Source: Channallabes apus
Taxonomy: Eukaryota > Chordata > Actinopteri > Siluriformes > Clariidae
Length of the DNA stretch: 64,000 nt
NCBI GenBank assembly: GCA_030522415.1
Contig: CM060126.1
Location: forward strand, 4,661,145 to 4,725,144
Direction: 5' to 3'
This document shows, in pieces, positions 10,932 through 24,543 of the stretch (its first letter is position 1; every line of letters starts with the position of its first letter). The notes beneath the pieces were generated by a model that saw only the letters and a program-made list of their open reading frames with translations, made no database searches and was not told the origin of the DNA. Position numbers and translations under genes: made by a program.

Positions 10932-11161
10932 CAGAAACACTGCTCTGTCTGGATTCTTTTTAAAGGTAAATTGCAGGTTAATTTGCTTTATTTTTACTTC
11001 ATATTTTGTATAAATTGTTTTATATGAGTATTTTTGAGTTGTGGAATGAATCATCCGAGTTTCCATTATTTCTCATTGGGGAAATTCGCTTTGATATACG
11101 TTGATTTGATATACAAGCACACTTCCAGAATGAATTATACTCGCAATCCAAGGTTTAACTA
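10474..11161. mobile_element. non-autonomous DNA transposon with CAGTGAAACCTTGG ends
   Basis: The left end CAGTGAAACCTTGGATTG lies only 20 bp beyond the NCX splice donor. The right end is its inverted, slightly diverged partner. The element sits next to TA and carries a (GT)n tract at about 10764-10818 and a (CA)n tract at 10860-10928. A second, right-truncated copy is at 30362-30955. There is no transposase frame. Confidence 0.75.
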
Positions 11162-11176
11162 TATTACTAAAACATT

Positions 11177-11408
11177 GGGGGCGGTGGTGGCTCAGTGTGT
11201 TTAGGCGCTGAGTTACTGCAGTTCGAGTCCCTGCTCCACCAGGTAGCCACTTGTAAGGCCCTTAACCCTGTCTGCTTCAGGGGCGCCATATAATAGCTGA
11301 CCCTGCATACTGCCCCCTTCCTACTAACAAGAAGCTGGGATATGATATGTATGTGAGGAATTAATCATTTAACTCTTCAGAAATGTACATGTGATTAATA
11401 AAGACTTA
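11177..11408 (+). repeat. tRNA-derived SINE (family 3)
   Basis: The head contains GGTGGCTCAGTGTG and CAGTTCGAGTCCC, then AGGCCCTTAACCCTGTCTGC, and the tail ends in GATTAATAAAGACTT. The same organisation, better preserved, occurs at 39663-39905. Confidence 0.7.
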
Positions 11409-11546
11409 TCTGTTACAAAGGTAACAGATGCTTTGGACCAATTGGTATCATCAAGACTATATCTATCATACGTATGTCTGTTTTTGGAAAACTTACCAAA
11501 CACCATCTCACTCACCATCCTTCCTGTCTGTCTTTCTCGCCTTTAG

Positions 11547-11923
11547 ACACGTTTGCTAGTAAAGTGGCTGCTACCCAGGACCAGTATGCAGACGCATCCA
11601 TCGGCAACGTAACCGGAAGCAACGCGGTCAACGTCTTCCTGGGCATCGGTGTCGCGTGGTCAGTCGCTGCAGTGTACTGGTCCGTAAAGGGCCTGAGGTT
11701 CGAAGTGGAGCCCGGCTCACTGGCCTTCTCCGTCACACTCTTCACTATTTTTGCCTTCATCTGCATGGCCGTTCTGCTCTTCCGGAGACGGCCGTCCATC
11801 GGGGGTGAGCTAGGAGGTCCTCGAGTCCCACGCATCCTTACCACATTGTTATTTGTGGGTCTGTGGCTTCTTTACATTCTTTTCTCCAGCCTGGAGACCT
11901 ACTGCCACATCAAGGGCTTCTAA
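11547..11923 (+). CDS. NCX last coding exon: alpha-2 repeat and final membrane segments
   Basis: A 377-nt exon after a CCTTTAG acceptor, ending at a TAA stop. It encodes DTFASKVAATQDQYADASIG and then NVTGSNAVNVFLGIGVAWS, the diagnostic alpha-2 repeat that binds Na+ and Ca2+. Further hydrophobic spans follow, then RRRPSIGGELGGPR, and the chain ends SSLETYCHIKGF, the canonical NCX C-terminus. The protein sits in the plasma membrane and extrudes Ca2+ in exchange for Na+. This is unambiguously SLC8 family. Features such as THSWREQF and YWSVKG fit NCX2-, NCX3- or fish NCX4-like members, and the exact paralogue is not settled. Confidence 0.96.
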
Positions 11924-14900
11924 ATCTTTTGGAGCATGTTAAAAAAAAAAAAAAAAGAAAAGGATTTTGCAGATCAGATATTTACTACAGACTTCTATAA
12001 AGATTGCTTCGAAAAATATACTAAGTCGCTAAAATCAGCTTAGTGAATTACGAAGCTTTCTGGAGAACTTTCTGAAGACACACACACATGCACACAAAGA
12101 CTATAAGAACATGTATGTAAGACACACAAAAACGCATGAAGAATGCTTAAAATTGTCCACATTTACTATGTAGAACTTTGAGAGAAGGAAATATGGGGTC
12201 TTGTGTTTTCCACAAAGGGATCAAATAATAAGAGAAAAATCACAGATAAGGTAGAGAATGTTAGGTTTATGACATCAGTATTAACTTGGGGGAAAAGCTC
12301 CTCATTTACAGAATGCATACGGTCAGGTTGATTTTGTGGGTGTCATTGCGATGTAATGTGCAGAAGAAGCTTTAGCATCGTAATGGATTTCAAACACAAA
12401 CACTTGGCTTTATGCTTACAGAAAAAAAAGGAAAAAAATAAATAAATCAGGGATAGAAAATGCAGACTGAAGAAGCAGATCTTTGCTGTTACTGTAATTT
12501 AAAGTAACGATTTAACGAAGCCATGACATTTTCGATCAAGGACATGAACCTACCCCAGTGTGCAGGGGATAGAATTGATATAATAAGGGTTTTATTCCAT
12601 TATTTTGATTTGTTAAATGAATCAAATGAATCAAACAAAGCCACTGTTCCTGTTAGCGCTCTCCTGTAAAGAAACACTTTGAAGAAGAAGCTGGCTGAGT
12701 ATCAGCTAATCTACTGTATATCGCTTTTGGCTCCCTTTAAATACCATTTAAACCATAAATATTCCATCCTCGAGATAAGCGGTGTCAGAGATTAAGACGC
12801 TGACTCCTCCAGTATTTTCTCCGCACAGGCGAACTTTAAAAGTCAATACTATTAGTGCTATAAATATTGATTGATTGTGTCATACAGTATTTATGTACTT
12901 TATGTTCATCCTATAGTTGGTCCGAGCACAAAACACACAAGACATTTCAACATGTGAAATTAGGACTTTGCAAACTCTTGTGCTGGTCGGTTTAGTTAAT
13001 TGACTCGAAGGGTATTACATGGTCTAATATGAACATTGTGGAGAAAATACAAACAGTTTCCATCAGCTTCTGCAAGCACTTGTTTTGAGTTTATGGGGGG
13101 TTGGTGCAATACCGCCACCTACTGGACTGGAGTGTGGAGCAGATGATGGGAAACAATTATCGCTTTGTAGTACACAGCATTACAATGCTAGGGAAGAATC
13201 ATACAGTAATCTTCGATGCTATTGACTCGAATGAAAACTCATAGTGCCAAAAAACTGAATCTAAATTTAATTTCAAAAGTCTTGATATGACTTATACTGT
13301 ACGTAGTTCTACACATATTGTATACAGTAGTCTTAGACTCAACACTGCTCCCTGATCAACAGCACTTTGGAATTTGTCACTTCTGTTTTTGGCAAACTCC
13401 TCCATGCTAGGGCACCTCTTGTGTTTTACTCCATAAGTTCTTAGTTTCAACATAATACTTATACATTTTAGACAATAAGCCCCGATTAAAAACACTTGAA
13501 GAGAAAGAAATCCAAGGAATGATGTTCATTAGCTACAGTAGGATCCAGGAATGCAGGAATTGTCAACTTCAGTAATTCACACTTTTTTCATATTTTCCAG
13601 ACAATAAGCAACAATACAACCCCACACTTTTCCCTCCACCCAGAATTAACACTTCTTATTTATTATATGGTTGAGCCATTTGTTGTACAGTGTATGTTTG
13701 TATAAATTCATGTTTGGTACATACAGTAACTATCATACTACCTCTCAAAAGGTACTTCAAAAACTCATATTAAGCAAGTTTAGCGCAAGTTATTTGTATA
13801 TAAACCAGTGGTGAATTACAGTCTTAACATAAACCAGTGTGATTTAAACCCATGTACCCGTTCCCAAAACTTATACAACCTAATAGGCTGATTTAAACCA
13901 CTTTAACCCTGATCAGGCAGGTACTAAGGATGCTGTAACAAAAACCTCTTGTTTTTAATAGTGTGTAGGTTTATAGTCTGAGATGTTCTTTGCTAAACAC
14001 TGATTTTGTGTTCTCATAACCTTTTATTTAATTAATTTTTTTATTGGAAGTTACCTCTTCTTTATGTCATTGTTATTGAGTCAGAATGCTCATGCTCTCT
14101 TCTAAGGAAAGTTACTGTTTAAGACTTTTCTTTTTTTTAATTCAGTGCATAACGGCATGTTTTTTCATTACCTGACTCGTGCAGCTCAGCAATCAGCTGT
14201 CATTTTTTTGCATTCAGTGCAATTTGCCAGCTTGTACAATGTAATATTGGTATTTGTCTAGTTAGGTGTGAAAGTTTTGAGAACTAATGCTATTTAAAAA
14301 TACAACTGTGAGGATTCTTTATTCTAGTCTTTACACTTGGGAAAATACAACATTTCTATTAACATTGATGTTTTTTTTTTGTACAAACTGTAGACGTAGT
14401 AGTTAGTGTTACAGCCGTCTACTTACATTAGAAAGGTCTTGTAAGTTGTTGTACATACAGTATACACTTTCGAATTTCACTGTACACCCAGATCACTTTG
14501 ATTTACCAACCCGAGTACTGAGCAGCATGGCTTTTGAATTAAAAAACTTTAGAAGGGTCTTTATTGAATGCTATGACATAGGAATTGCGTAACAAGTTCA
14601 GCGTAGTTCCTGTAACATAACCATGTCAATGGCATTTCTGTTCTATACACTGAATTTCAATTTCCAAAACGAGGTTAGACCAGTTGAGGTTTGTCTATAT
14701 GGGTGGGTCGGCCAGAGCCTCGGCGTATACAAGCTCCCGTTTCGTAAATTCTATAGAAATATTGCTGTAGTGAGACCAAATATTTGTTGCTTATTCACAG
14801 ATACAAGCTAACACTGAACTGTTTTAGTTGACCTTACTTGATATACTGTATGCTTACTGCACAATTTAGCAGTTACTACTGCACCCAGTGGTCAAAAATG

Positions 14901-16093
14901 GGAACTACAACAAATGCATTTGAGCAGGAATCAAACAGGGAACGACAGGGTTGCCCGGGTCGCGTTTTTTTTTTATTTTTTATATCAAATAGAGATAGTT
15001 TAAAAATACTTCACTGCCGCCAAGAGCCATTTCTATTTTAAAATATATTGCAAAGGGCAGACACGTCGACCTCGTTTCCAATGCAAGGGATGAGAGAAAC
15101 AAGACTAATGTTATGTTTAATAACTTGTTTCTGGTATTTGAGATTTGGACATTTCGCTCAAACCTGGAAAACTCGGTCAACAATATTAGCACGTCCATGT
15201 GTGCCTTGCAGATGATGAGAAACTGACCTGCTCTATCAAACATGGTTGGAAAAACACGACTTAAAGCAGCTTTCAGGGGCATGTTAGCATAGCTTGTTTA
15301 TCTATGGGCATGTTTTTGGGAAGAGATAAGCCAGAGAACACTGGAGCTGTGAAACGATAACGTCCATGTTCATGCATTCATCTTCATTAAGAGCTTCGTC
15401 TCCATCAGCGATGCAGTTGATCCATCATTTGCACCGGTGTTCTCTCACGTGTTCACATACCGTACTCACAGGGGCAATTTAGCCTAGCCGATCCGTCGTT
15501 TGAAGCTGTGAGGTGGGAACGATACCTGAAAGACCACCATGCAGATTGAGCGGAAAATATTTTAGTAATAAATGTAGATGGAGTAACAATTGCAGGGTAG
15601 CCTGTGTGCACTACACTGCTTTTTCCATTTTAATGGATTCCACTCCTGATGCTGTTAAGCCTGATGAATCATTAATGTAGGTAGAACGTAATAAGTGAAG
15701 TATTGATTGGGCTCAATCTATGTTCTGTTATAAAAGCACTCAGTATCAAGACTTACTTTTTTTTTCATAAAGAAAGGTTTTTAAAAAAAATCTATTGTGC
15801 AGTCTATTCTCATTTGTAATGAACGGTGTGCTAGAAAACGCTCCAAGCCATGCTTTTGGCAGTGATTGATTTCTGCGCAAGTCTAAGCTTTTACCTGTGT
15901 GGTTTGGTCGTTGTTTTTTTTTTTATCCGTTGCATAGTTACACATAAAGGTGCATGTACTGTGTAGGAGTACAGTTTGACAGAAAATGAAAGCCATGCAT
16001 GGATGAATGTATTAAATGTTGAATGCTAGTTCAATGACCAATATGTGCCGCAATGGAAAACAGATTCTAAGACGATTTCAAAGGCAATTTCTC
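11924..16093 (+). other. AT-rich DNA, probably NCX 3' UTR at least in part
   Basis: There is no gene here. A poly-A run follows the stop codon at about 11941-11957, and the first AATAAA hexamer of note is at 12441-12446. The stretch is unusually poor in transposons compared with the rest of the window, which would fit a long 3' UTR, but the sequence does not show where transcription ends. Confidence 0.35.
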
Positions 16094-16098
16094 ATACA

Positions 16099-16156
<58 letters not shown>
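16094..16156. repeat. (AT)n microsatellite
   Basis: A run of about 30 TA units, uninterrupted. Confidence 0.95.
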
Positions 16157-16157
<1 letters not shown>

Positions 16158-17439
16158 AGAGATATAACAGATATTCAGTCATAATTAAAGGCTCTGTTTT
16201 GCCTTTTGATGTTTTCCACAATCAGATCCGAGTTTAGCATGCCGCATGTTGACGGTGGCTTGAAAACGTATTCAGCCTGCATCTATGTGATATGTGTCCG
16301 CCCCCACTATTTGTGAGTATTTGTGTTGTGTAAAAGAAAAAAATAATTGATGCATATTTTAAAATATTGTCAAAGCCTTTGTCAAAGCCCCAATGGGCAT
16401 CAGAATAGCAATAAATGTATTTGAATACTTCAAATTCAAAGCAATATTTGTTCATTAAAAATTGAAAATGTTTCAAGTTTATCAGAAATCATCAACTGGA
16501 GAGTATAAAAAAAAACAGACACAGTTAAAACATTCCAATGTTGCTTTGGCAGCATACTACAGTATATTTCTTTTTAAATGATTTCAAAAATCCACACTTC
16601 ATTTCAGATAAAAGATTTTCAAACTAGCAACTTCTCCATGTTGACTGATTTTTCAGGCAGAACCATTTAAGGGAAAATGCACTGCCTTATCGGTATGTTG
16701 TTGCCAAATTTGCCACTTAACATCCTCCTCCACCAGTTGCAACGCTGCTGTGCCTCTATTAACCACCTCCAGTGAACATGACAACTGCAGATGGCCTTGG
16801 TGCTATCCGAATGATCTGTAATAACTTAAACGCCGCTGGTTTCTTTTCCTCTTTGTATAAATCGCCCCATGCTTGCTTGCACTACAGCTGTTGCCAATGA
16901 ACATCTGGGATTCTCCACCTTCTAGGTGACTGATTTCCCATCAATCATTCCCTTCCAGTTCGAGACCTTTTTATCTTGCCATTGCCTCCATCTCCGGAAA
17001 TGCCTAAGGGTCTGTTTTCCCCCTCCATTAGATCGATATGTCTTCTTTTAGACCTTACAGCTGAATTATCCTCACATTATCTTACAACCTTGAATGCTCC
17101 CAATACACCAAAGTCTACCCCCTCTGGGCCGTCTCAACTAGGTGATTTGTGCTCTATCACATTATACTACGTTCTCAGTTTTGCTTTATTACTTGCTTTA
17201 ATTTGGTTCCTTCAACTTCAGCACTGGAACTGTCTTTATTCATTACCATTGTTCTGTACTAACACACTACTTTATCTGGCCTTCCTTTAAAGTTACACTT
17301 ACAGTAGGCTCATTAGCCTCACTCTTCATATCAACCTACCAAATTCTAGAACTGACCCATTTTGTCAGGTATGAAACTTGCCATCAGTTATCACCAGTTA
17401 CCAATGATCAATTTAAATATATTTCAGAATATATAGATA
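16157..17439. other. intergenic DNA, nothing recognised
   Basis: AT-rich. The frame at 16976-17290 has no recognisable domain and no splice context, and I do not regard it as a gene. Confidence 0.4.
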
Positions 17440-17612
17440 TTTCTAACAAGGCAGTAGTAGTTCAGGTTGTTGAGGCTCTGGGTTGCTGGTTGAAGGGTTA
17501 AGTGGGTTAAGCCCACCACTGTTGGGTCCTTGAGCAAGACCCTTAACCCCTATGGCCCATATAACCCAGCCACTACATGCAGTGCCGGTCCCGAGTCTGG
17601 CTGAAGGAAAAA
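17440..17612 (+). repeat. degenerate family 3 SINE
   Basis: It carries the GCAGTAGTAGTTCAGG head, the CCACTGTTGGGTCCTTGAGC middle and AAGACCCTTAACCCC, all shared in degenerate form with 39663-39905. An ATTC-repeat run follows at 17620-17655. Confidence 0.55.
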
Positions 17613-17655
17613 AAAAATCATTCATTCATTTCATTTCATTCATTCATTCATTCAT

Positions 17656-19401
17656 CCTTTGTCAGTACTTTGTGATGGTCAGGGTTGCAGAGAATCTGGA
17701 TCTCCTAGGGCCATTTCCAAGTCTTCAACCCACAAACTAGAACATTTTAAGGACGTGCAACCAAACCAGAGAACCTTAAAGAAACCTACCAATTCAGACA
17801 GACAGGACATGTGAAATTCTGCACAGACATTTAAGCAAGCTCAGGATCAAACCCCTGGAGCTGTGAAGCAGTAATGCTCCCAGCTGTGTCACCAGTGCTG
17901 TTTACACTTTTGATATTTAGTTAGTCCAAGGCGAAATACACATTAATATTCATGAGCACATTCTTTTTACAGCCAGTTGATAATGTACGTGTTTAGAATG
18001 TTTTTTTTTTTTTTTTTTAAATAAGAGGTCTCTAGGGCTCCATATTCGTGCTACGCTTGCTAGCACGGATCCTCATCATGTCACTGCTATCCGCGGTTGG
18101 CTAATGGATGGGAATGGATGGTAGCAAAAAAAGAAAAAACATATGCCCTAAAGATATGTTTCTTGTCACTAGGCACATAGTCGTTCCCTAGTGCGTAACG
18201 TCGTTGTAGCATTTTCAATAGTGTAACCTACGTCTTGAGCACACTATATAGAGTCCAACCTAAGTGTTGATATACTGTACTGTATGACATGGATAAACAA
18301 TAGCTAGAATAATTTTCCTGTTGTTGTTCGCATTATGATCGTTCTGATTGTCATTTAAGGTGATTTAGCTTCATCTGTTCTAGAAAACCGCGACTAGTAG
18401 ATTATTACATCAGTTCCGCCTGTGTTTTGTCTTATTTGTTTTATTTGTTTTGGCAGGCGCGTCTGGGCTTTTGAGGACATTTGAAAACTTTAAATTTGAG
18501 AACGTGGAATTACTTTTTGTACTGAAAATGAACCATGCCATAATAAACCATATAAGTGTTTAAAAGTGCCCTATAACTGCGACGGTTTTATAAGACTTTT
18601 TTTAATTTATTTTTTTTAAATGTGTGTTTTTTTTTTTTTTTTTAATAAGACTTTTTTTAAAACTCACAAGCATGGGCGAATTGTAATACAGAAACGTACA
18701 GTATGTTCGTAATACATAAGCCTGTTTAATAGGTCGGCACGCAGTTTACGAAAATTTCTAACAGACTGTTACTAACTAACTGAAATGCTTTTGTTGTTTA
18801 TTTTAATGGATTGGTTATGGCTTTAGGGACCATTTTTATTATTTTGTTAAATGTCTTACTCGTGTAATGAACCGGCACTGTGTTATTGGTTCTGCTATTT
18901 TTACTCTGGACACAACAGGAGCCCAAATGGATCGAGACGACAAGTGCAATGTAAAATTTCACACTTTTTTTTTTTTTTTTTTTTTTAATTTGAGGGCATA
19001 TACAAAAGAAAAAAATATATTAAAAAGTCATCCTTGATGCAATAATGATTCATGTGTTCATTGGCCTATAGTTAAACAAATGAACAGGTTTATAGTAGAT
19101 TTTTCATCATTTATAAAGTGTAAATTATTCACCTTCTTTCTTCTCATCTTTTTTTTTTTTTTTATTTCCCCTTAAATGTCACGTATTTAATATTTATTAC
19201 AGAACATATTACCTGTTTATATAAAATCTGAACTCTTTAAATACACATTTCCAATTTGTATTTTTCCTGTAACAGAAGTAAATGTTTTGAATTGATGTTT
19301 CTAAGATATTTAAATACAGTATGTATGTTGAACTGCTTAAAAAGAACCTGTAATGGAAAATTGAACTGAAAACTAAATTATTATTCTGTTTGTCTTTCTC
19401 G
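17656..19401. other. intergenic DNA with poly-T runs
   Basis: Several T-homopolymer runs (near 18000, 18627 and 18967) and otherwise unremarkable AT-rich sequence. No gene is seen. Confidence 0.4.
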
Positions 19402-19402
19402 T

Positions 19403-19456
<54 letters not shown>
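19402..19456. repeat. (CA)n microsatellite
   Basis: About 26 CA units. Confidence 0.95.
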
Positions 19457-19459
<3 letters not shown>

Positions 19460-20880
19460 CCTTGTTAGTAATTTCTTCAGCGTTTGTAGATTTGTATGAA
19501 CTAGAAAAACTATTTCCAAATAATTTCCAAATTCTATTCTAAATCTTCGTTTTTTCTCTAATATCAGTTAATCTTGTTAATAAAACACAGTTTATGATAC
19601 ACACAGCCCCGAAGGTTATTTGATTCTTGGAAAAAGATGTAGAAGGAAAAAAAAGTTATCCAGGTTTTATAAGTATGTTCCATGTTATAACACAGCTGTT
19701 TTTGTCTGTTAAACGTGTTTTGCAGATGTCATTTGTGTAAATTTAAGAACGTGACAGCATGGGTCTCTTAGCTCCATGCGTTCTTTCGAATGTACTGCCT
19801 TAAATGTAATGTGTCAGTCCACTAAGTCATCTGGCATTTGATGTTACTAGAAATGTGTTTGCACTGTGCTGTTGTGCATGTCATAGATGTGCAAAGGAAA
19901 AAAGAAAAAAAAAATAGGCATGTCCGTCTTACAGTACGTGCATGATCCGTTTTCTGTGTTTCATGTTTACTTGTTTTGTTTTCCCAGGAAAATAAAAAAA
20001 AATAATAATCTGAAAAGCAGTTCTTAATGCTTTTATATGGTTATAATTTAAGAATAAACAAAAAGTAATTTCAACTGTCTGTATATTTGTAGTTGATCTT
20101 TTTTCAAAGCAAATTTGAACCATTTGCTACATTTGGTGGCCTGTTACTCTGAACGCATTTGATTAGATTGAATTGAAAACAGTTCTGAGAATCTGAGTGT
20201 GAACTGCGTTCAAATAAATGTGTCAGAAATCACACAGACATCAGAACCTAAAAAGGACATAACAGAAATGGCCCAGGAGCACTGGATGCTTTTAGGGAGT
20301 AGAAAGTATTATTTCCCAGTTGCTTATGCCTAAAGTACGTAAATGTCAGGAAATTGTACTGCAGGCACTTGTACACAAACCAAGAAAACTAGAAGAGGAA
20401 CAATCCAAATAGTGGTATGCCAAACCGGGAATAAATAGAACAGCAGTAAATCGAACAGAACAAAACAGATGCAACACACAGACTGACTAAACAAGGAAGC
20501 TGGAATAATGATAGTAATCTGGGAAATGTACAGAAGGTCGCAGGGAAAAAATAACACTGGTTGTTGTAAGGCAGTGCAAACTGGAAATGAAGCCCATGAC
20601 AATGAAAAAACACAAAGTATACTGCGGGTGCCCTTCATGGGTTAACCCCTCTAAAAGGTGCCCCTGGTGGCCCAGGATAACCCCCTCAAAAAATCTGTCA
20701 TTTGGCTTTCTGATACTAGGCTCTGGTGCAGGGCTTTGGGGGTAGGTTGGACTTGGCATGGCGGCTATGGTCTAAATGGGCATGAATGAGTGGCTGAGAT
20801 AGAAAATTGTTATGGGGACAGAGTTGGAGCTTGTCACCAGAACGGAACACAGTGTTATCAAATCCAGATGGCGGGTCGAC

Positions 20881-21076
20881 CATAACATCCTCAAATTACA
20901 GCAATCGAGGAAACATGATGTTCTTAATTGGCATGTGGCAGAGTGAACATGATGTTCTTGAAATGTGGTTCTGGAGAAAGCAAAATATTCTCAAAAGGGT
21001 GGGGGTGGGGGGGGGGTGCTGGAGTGAGCATAATGTCCTCAAACCCAGGCACACGGTCTAGCATGATGTCCTTTCC
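20881..21076. repeat. degenerate short tandem array with an embedded G-run
   Basis: A motif like AACATGATGTTCTCAAA recurs at about 20881, 20912, 20946, 20981, 21028 and 21061, spaced 31-35 bp except for one gap of 47. The long gap contains a G-rich run at 20998-21018 with enough G-tracts to form a quadruplex. No coding function is seen. Confidence 0.55.
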
Positions 21077-21135
21077 TTGTATTTGCATGTAATACAAACA
21101 ATAATCTGTAATCAGTCTTTAACGAATCTTTCATT

Positions 21136-21509
21136 CATTCATTCATTTTCTATACCGCTTAATCCTGTGTTCAGGGTCACGGGGGACCTGGAGCCTATCC
21201 CAGGAGACTTCAGGCACTAGGCGGGGTACACCCTGGACAGGGTGCCAATCCATCGCAGGGCACACACACATACACACACTCACACACCCAATCACACACT
21301 ACAGGCAATTTAGGAACGCCAATTAGCCTAACCTGCATATCTTTGGACTGTGGGAGGAAACCGGAGTACCCGGAGGAAACCCACCAAGCACGGGGAGAAC
21401 ATGCAAACTCCATGCACACAGAGACGGGAATCGATCCTGGCCGGGGAATCGAACCCGGACCCTGGAGGTGCAAGGCGACAGTGCTAACCACTACACCACC
21501 GCGCCGCCA
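21136..21509 (-). repeat. tRNA-derived SINE (family 1), full length
   Basis: One of the best-preserved copies. On the minus strand it has the A-box-like TGGTGTAGTGG, the B-box-like GGTTCGATTCCC, a CA-rich middle and a GAAT tail. The flanking sequences (TAACGA-based) suggest an imperfect target-site duplication. Confidence 0.85.
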
Positions 21510-23064
21510 TAACGACACTTTATTTGCTGTAAATAAATGTAAAAGTACTCTGGTTACACGCCCTTACCCTGGACTGCTGCGGATACGTTTACTATAACAA
21601 CTGTGTTTTGTCTCATAGTGGCGCTTCACATTACTGCTTGTTATTAGCGCCACCATTTTAGAACATTTGAGAAAAACAGGTTTAAAGCTTTCTGCAAGAA
21701 AAACTAACATATATTGGTCTGTCCAGACGATCAATACAGGTGGGAGCTTTACTCCCTGCACACCTTATGGTGAGCCTGGAACCTGCTCAGCTTTGTTGTG
21801 TTGCTCGCTCTTTAACACCACTTTCTTTACAGAGCACAAAGAACTCTGTAGGTGCAGGTGAAAACAATGAGGAGGCCAAAAATACAAACTATACCAAAGC
21901 TCCAGGGGTTACCCCAGACACCCAATAATAGTCCCAACTAGCCAATGAGACTCCCACCATGCCTACATGACAAGCCATATATATATAATCCCGTTTAATA
22001 TACTCTTTCCCCAAGAGTACATAATGATTTGTAAATCTTTCACTGTTTTTAGGGGCAGGACTTTATGCTTAACCTTTCCGTTTCTCTCCATCATTTCACT
22101 TGAGGCCCTGGGTGAGTTGTCAAAAAAGCAAAGTTATAAAACGCACTTCATCTGAAGTACAGTAAAATGTACTCTTGTATAAAAATTTCTGCCAGTTTTG
22201 TTCAGTGCATTTTTCTATTGCCCACGGTGGCTTTGATGCTTGTACTGTTAAAGAAGCAGAATTTAACCCTAGGTGTACCCCACCTAGTGCGCCAATGTAC
22301 ATATGACTCTACATAGGATAAACGGTTGTAGCAAAGAGAGATAGCATAATTCGGGAATCCACAACCATCCGATTCACAGAATGTATTGAAACTTCTTTAA
22401 CCTTTTAATAGTCAGAACAAAAATGCTTGTCTCTTGTGGCCTCGAAATTGTTTCATACACCTGCATCATGTGATCCTTGTGAACGTGATTTTTCCAAAGC
22501 TGATGAAATTTTGGGTAAAAATTGAGTCGCCTCAGCTTCTCTGCTATTAAAACAGAATGTTTATGAATTGAAATCTCATCAACTTTGCCCCCCTCCTGCA
22601 AAAAAGCTGTCTATTACCATGATCACACTTTGCCCTCCAAGAAAACACGCATTCATATTTTATACATTATGTTCTGTCCATCTGCTAACAAATTCAACTA
22701 ATTCTAGATGGTGACAATCCATTTTTATTAACGTATGTTTATATTATCAAAGAAAATGATGCTGTGTAAAGAGAAACAATATATACAAAATCTAGCAGCA
22801 AGATTCGAACACATCTATTTAAGAAGGTAATTGTTCAACGCTCGCGGAAACCAGCAGCACCACATGGTGTTTTTATCTTATTTATTGACTGCGAGGTGTC
22901 TCCCAGGGGATCGGTTGACGCTTTGGGTAATTAGCCCGTTTAACAGAATTGTCTGGAAAGCCTCAGTGCTTCAGCACGGCTTCATCTCATCATCACTAGG
23001 TTCGACCTCCTGAATCAATTAGCCCTAAATTATTTCATTACAGGAATGGGTAAAAGAGAGACCA
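21510..23064. other. intergenic DNA, nothing recognised
   Basis: AT-rich and without a frame or repeat that I can name. Confidence 0.4.
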
Positions 23065-24543
23065 TAGTGAGGTTAATACGTATTTGATCACCCTGTGAAG
23101 TTCTCTTACTTAGAAATCACATTGTATGATATTTTAACAATTTATTTGTGAATTACTGTGTCAAATAAGTATTGATCACTTGCTTATCAGCCAGATTTCT
23201 GACCCTCAAAGACCTGTTATTTTGCATTGAAATAGTCCAGCTACAATTTGCTCATGATTCTAAATTAGTACGTAGCACCTGTTTGAGGTCATTAACTGTC
23301 ATGAAGACACCTGTGCACCCCACAATCAGCCAAAGTCCAAGTAGCAACATGTTCAAAACCAAAGAACTATCAAAAGACACAAGTGACAAAAAAGCTGGAA
23401 TGGGCTACGGGGCAATTTCCAAGCAGCTTGGTGAAAAAAAGAACTGTTGAAGCAATTGTCAGAAAATGAAAAGGCTAATGATGACTGTCAATGTCCCTCG
23501 GACTATTGGGGTATCAATGATGCTAAGAATGATGGAAAATCAGCCCAGATCTACACGGGAGGAGCTGGTCAATGCCGTGAAAAGAGCTGGGACCATCGTT
23601 TCCAAGGCTACTATCAGTAATACACTAAGACGTCAAGGTTTAAAATCTTGCATCGCATGGTAGATACTTCTGCTTAAGTCAGCCCATGTCCAGGCCCGTC
23701 TGAAGTATACCATGGACCATCTGGATGATCCAGAGGAGTCATGGGAGAAGGTCCTGTTGTCCGATGAGACCAAAGTAGAACGTTTTGGTCTTAATGCCAT
23801 TTGCTGTGTTTGGAGGAAGAAGAATGATGAGTATCATCCCAATAATACCATACCTACAGTGAAGCATGGGGCTGGAAGCATCATGCTCTGGGGGTGTTTT
23901 TCTGCACAGGGGACAGGACGACTGCACTGTATTAAGGAGAGGATGAACAGGGCCATGTATTGTGACATATTGGGCTAAAACCTCCTTCCCTCAATCAGAG
24001 CATTAAAGATGGGTCGTCGCTGGGTCTTCCAACATGACAATGACCCAAAGCACAGCCAGGAAAACCAAGGAGTGGCTCCGTAAGAAGCCTATCAAGGTTC
24101 TGGAGCGCCCTAGCTAGTCTCCAGACCTAAATCCAATAGAAAATCTTTGGAGGAAGCTGAAACTCAGTGTTGCTCAGCGACAGCCCCGAAACCTGCAGAT
24201 CTAGAGAAGACCTGTATGGCGCAGTGGGCCAAAATCCCTCCTGCAGTGTGAGCCATCCTGGTGAAGAACTACAGGAACCGTTTGACCTCTGTAATTGTTA
24301 ACAAAAGCTTCCGTAAAAAATATTAAAATTCTTTGACTCCAGTGATCAAATACTTATTTGACACAGTAATTCACAAATAAATTGTTAAAAAATCATACAA
24401 TGTGATTTCCGGATTTTTCTTTTTAGATTCTGTCTCTCACTGTGGAAATGCACCTATGCTGATGTATGTAGACCCTCCATGATTTCTAAGTAAGAGAACT
24501 TGCGAAATCACAGGGTGATCAAATACTTATTGACCTCACTGTA
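23065..24543 (+). mobile_element. broken Tc1-like transposon (family A)
   Basis: Inverted terminal repeats of about 60 bp bound the element: GAGGTTAATACGTATTTGAT at the left, and the complement of GAGGTCAATAAGTATTTGAT at the right. The transposase is split over several + frames: an N-terminal helix-turn-helix part around 23350-23660, a central part with the first catalytic Asp ([11 protein letters not shown], about 23760) and a piece with DNDPKHSQ followed by SPDLNPIENLW near 24030-24150. Frameshifts and stops make it inactive. Confidence 0.88.

Noticed and set aside
10569..11066. Frames rich in alternating Cys-Val or Thr-His
   Set aside because: These are translations of (GT)n and (CA)n tracts. 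The same applies to frames at 1745-1969, 19209-19454, 45478-45920 and 54139-54510.
16976..17290. A 104-codon + strand frame
   Set aside because: No recognisable domain, homologue or splice context; composition is that of random AT-rich DNA.
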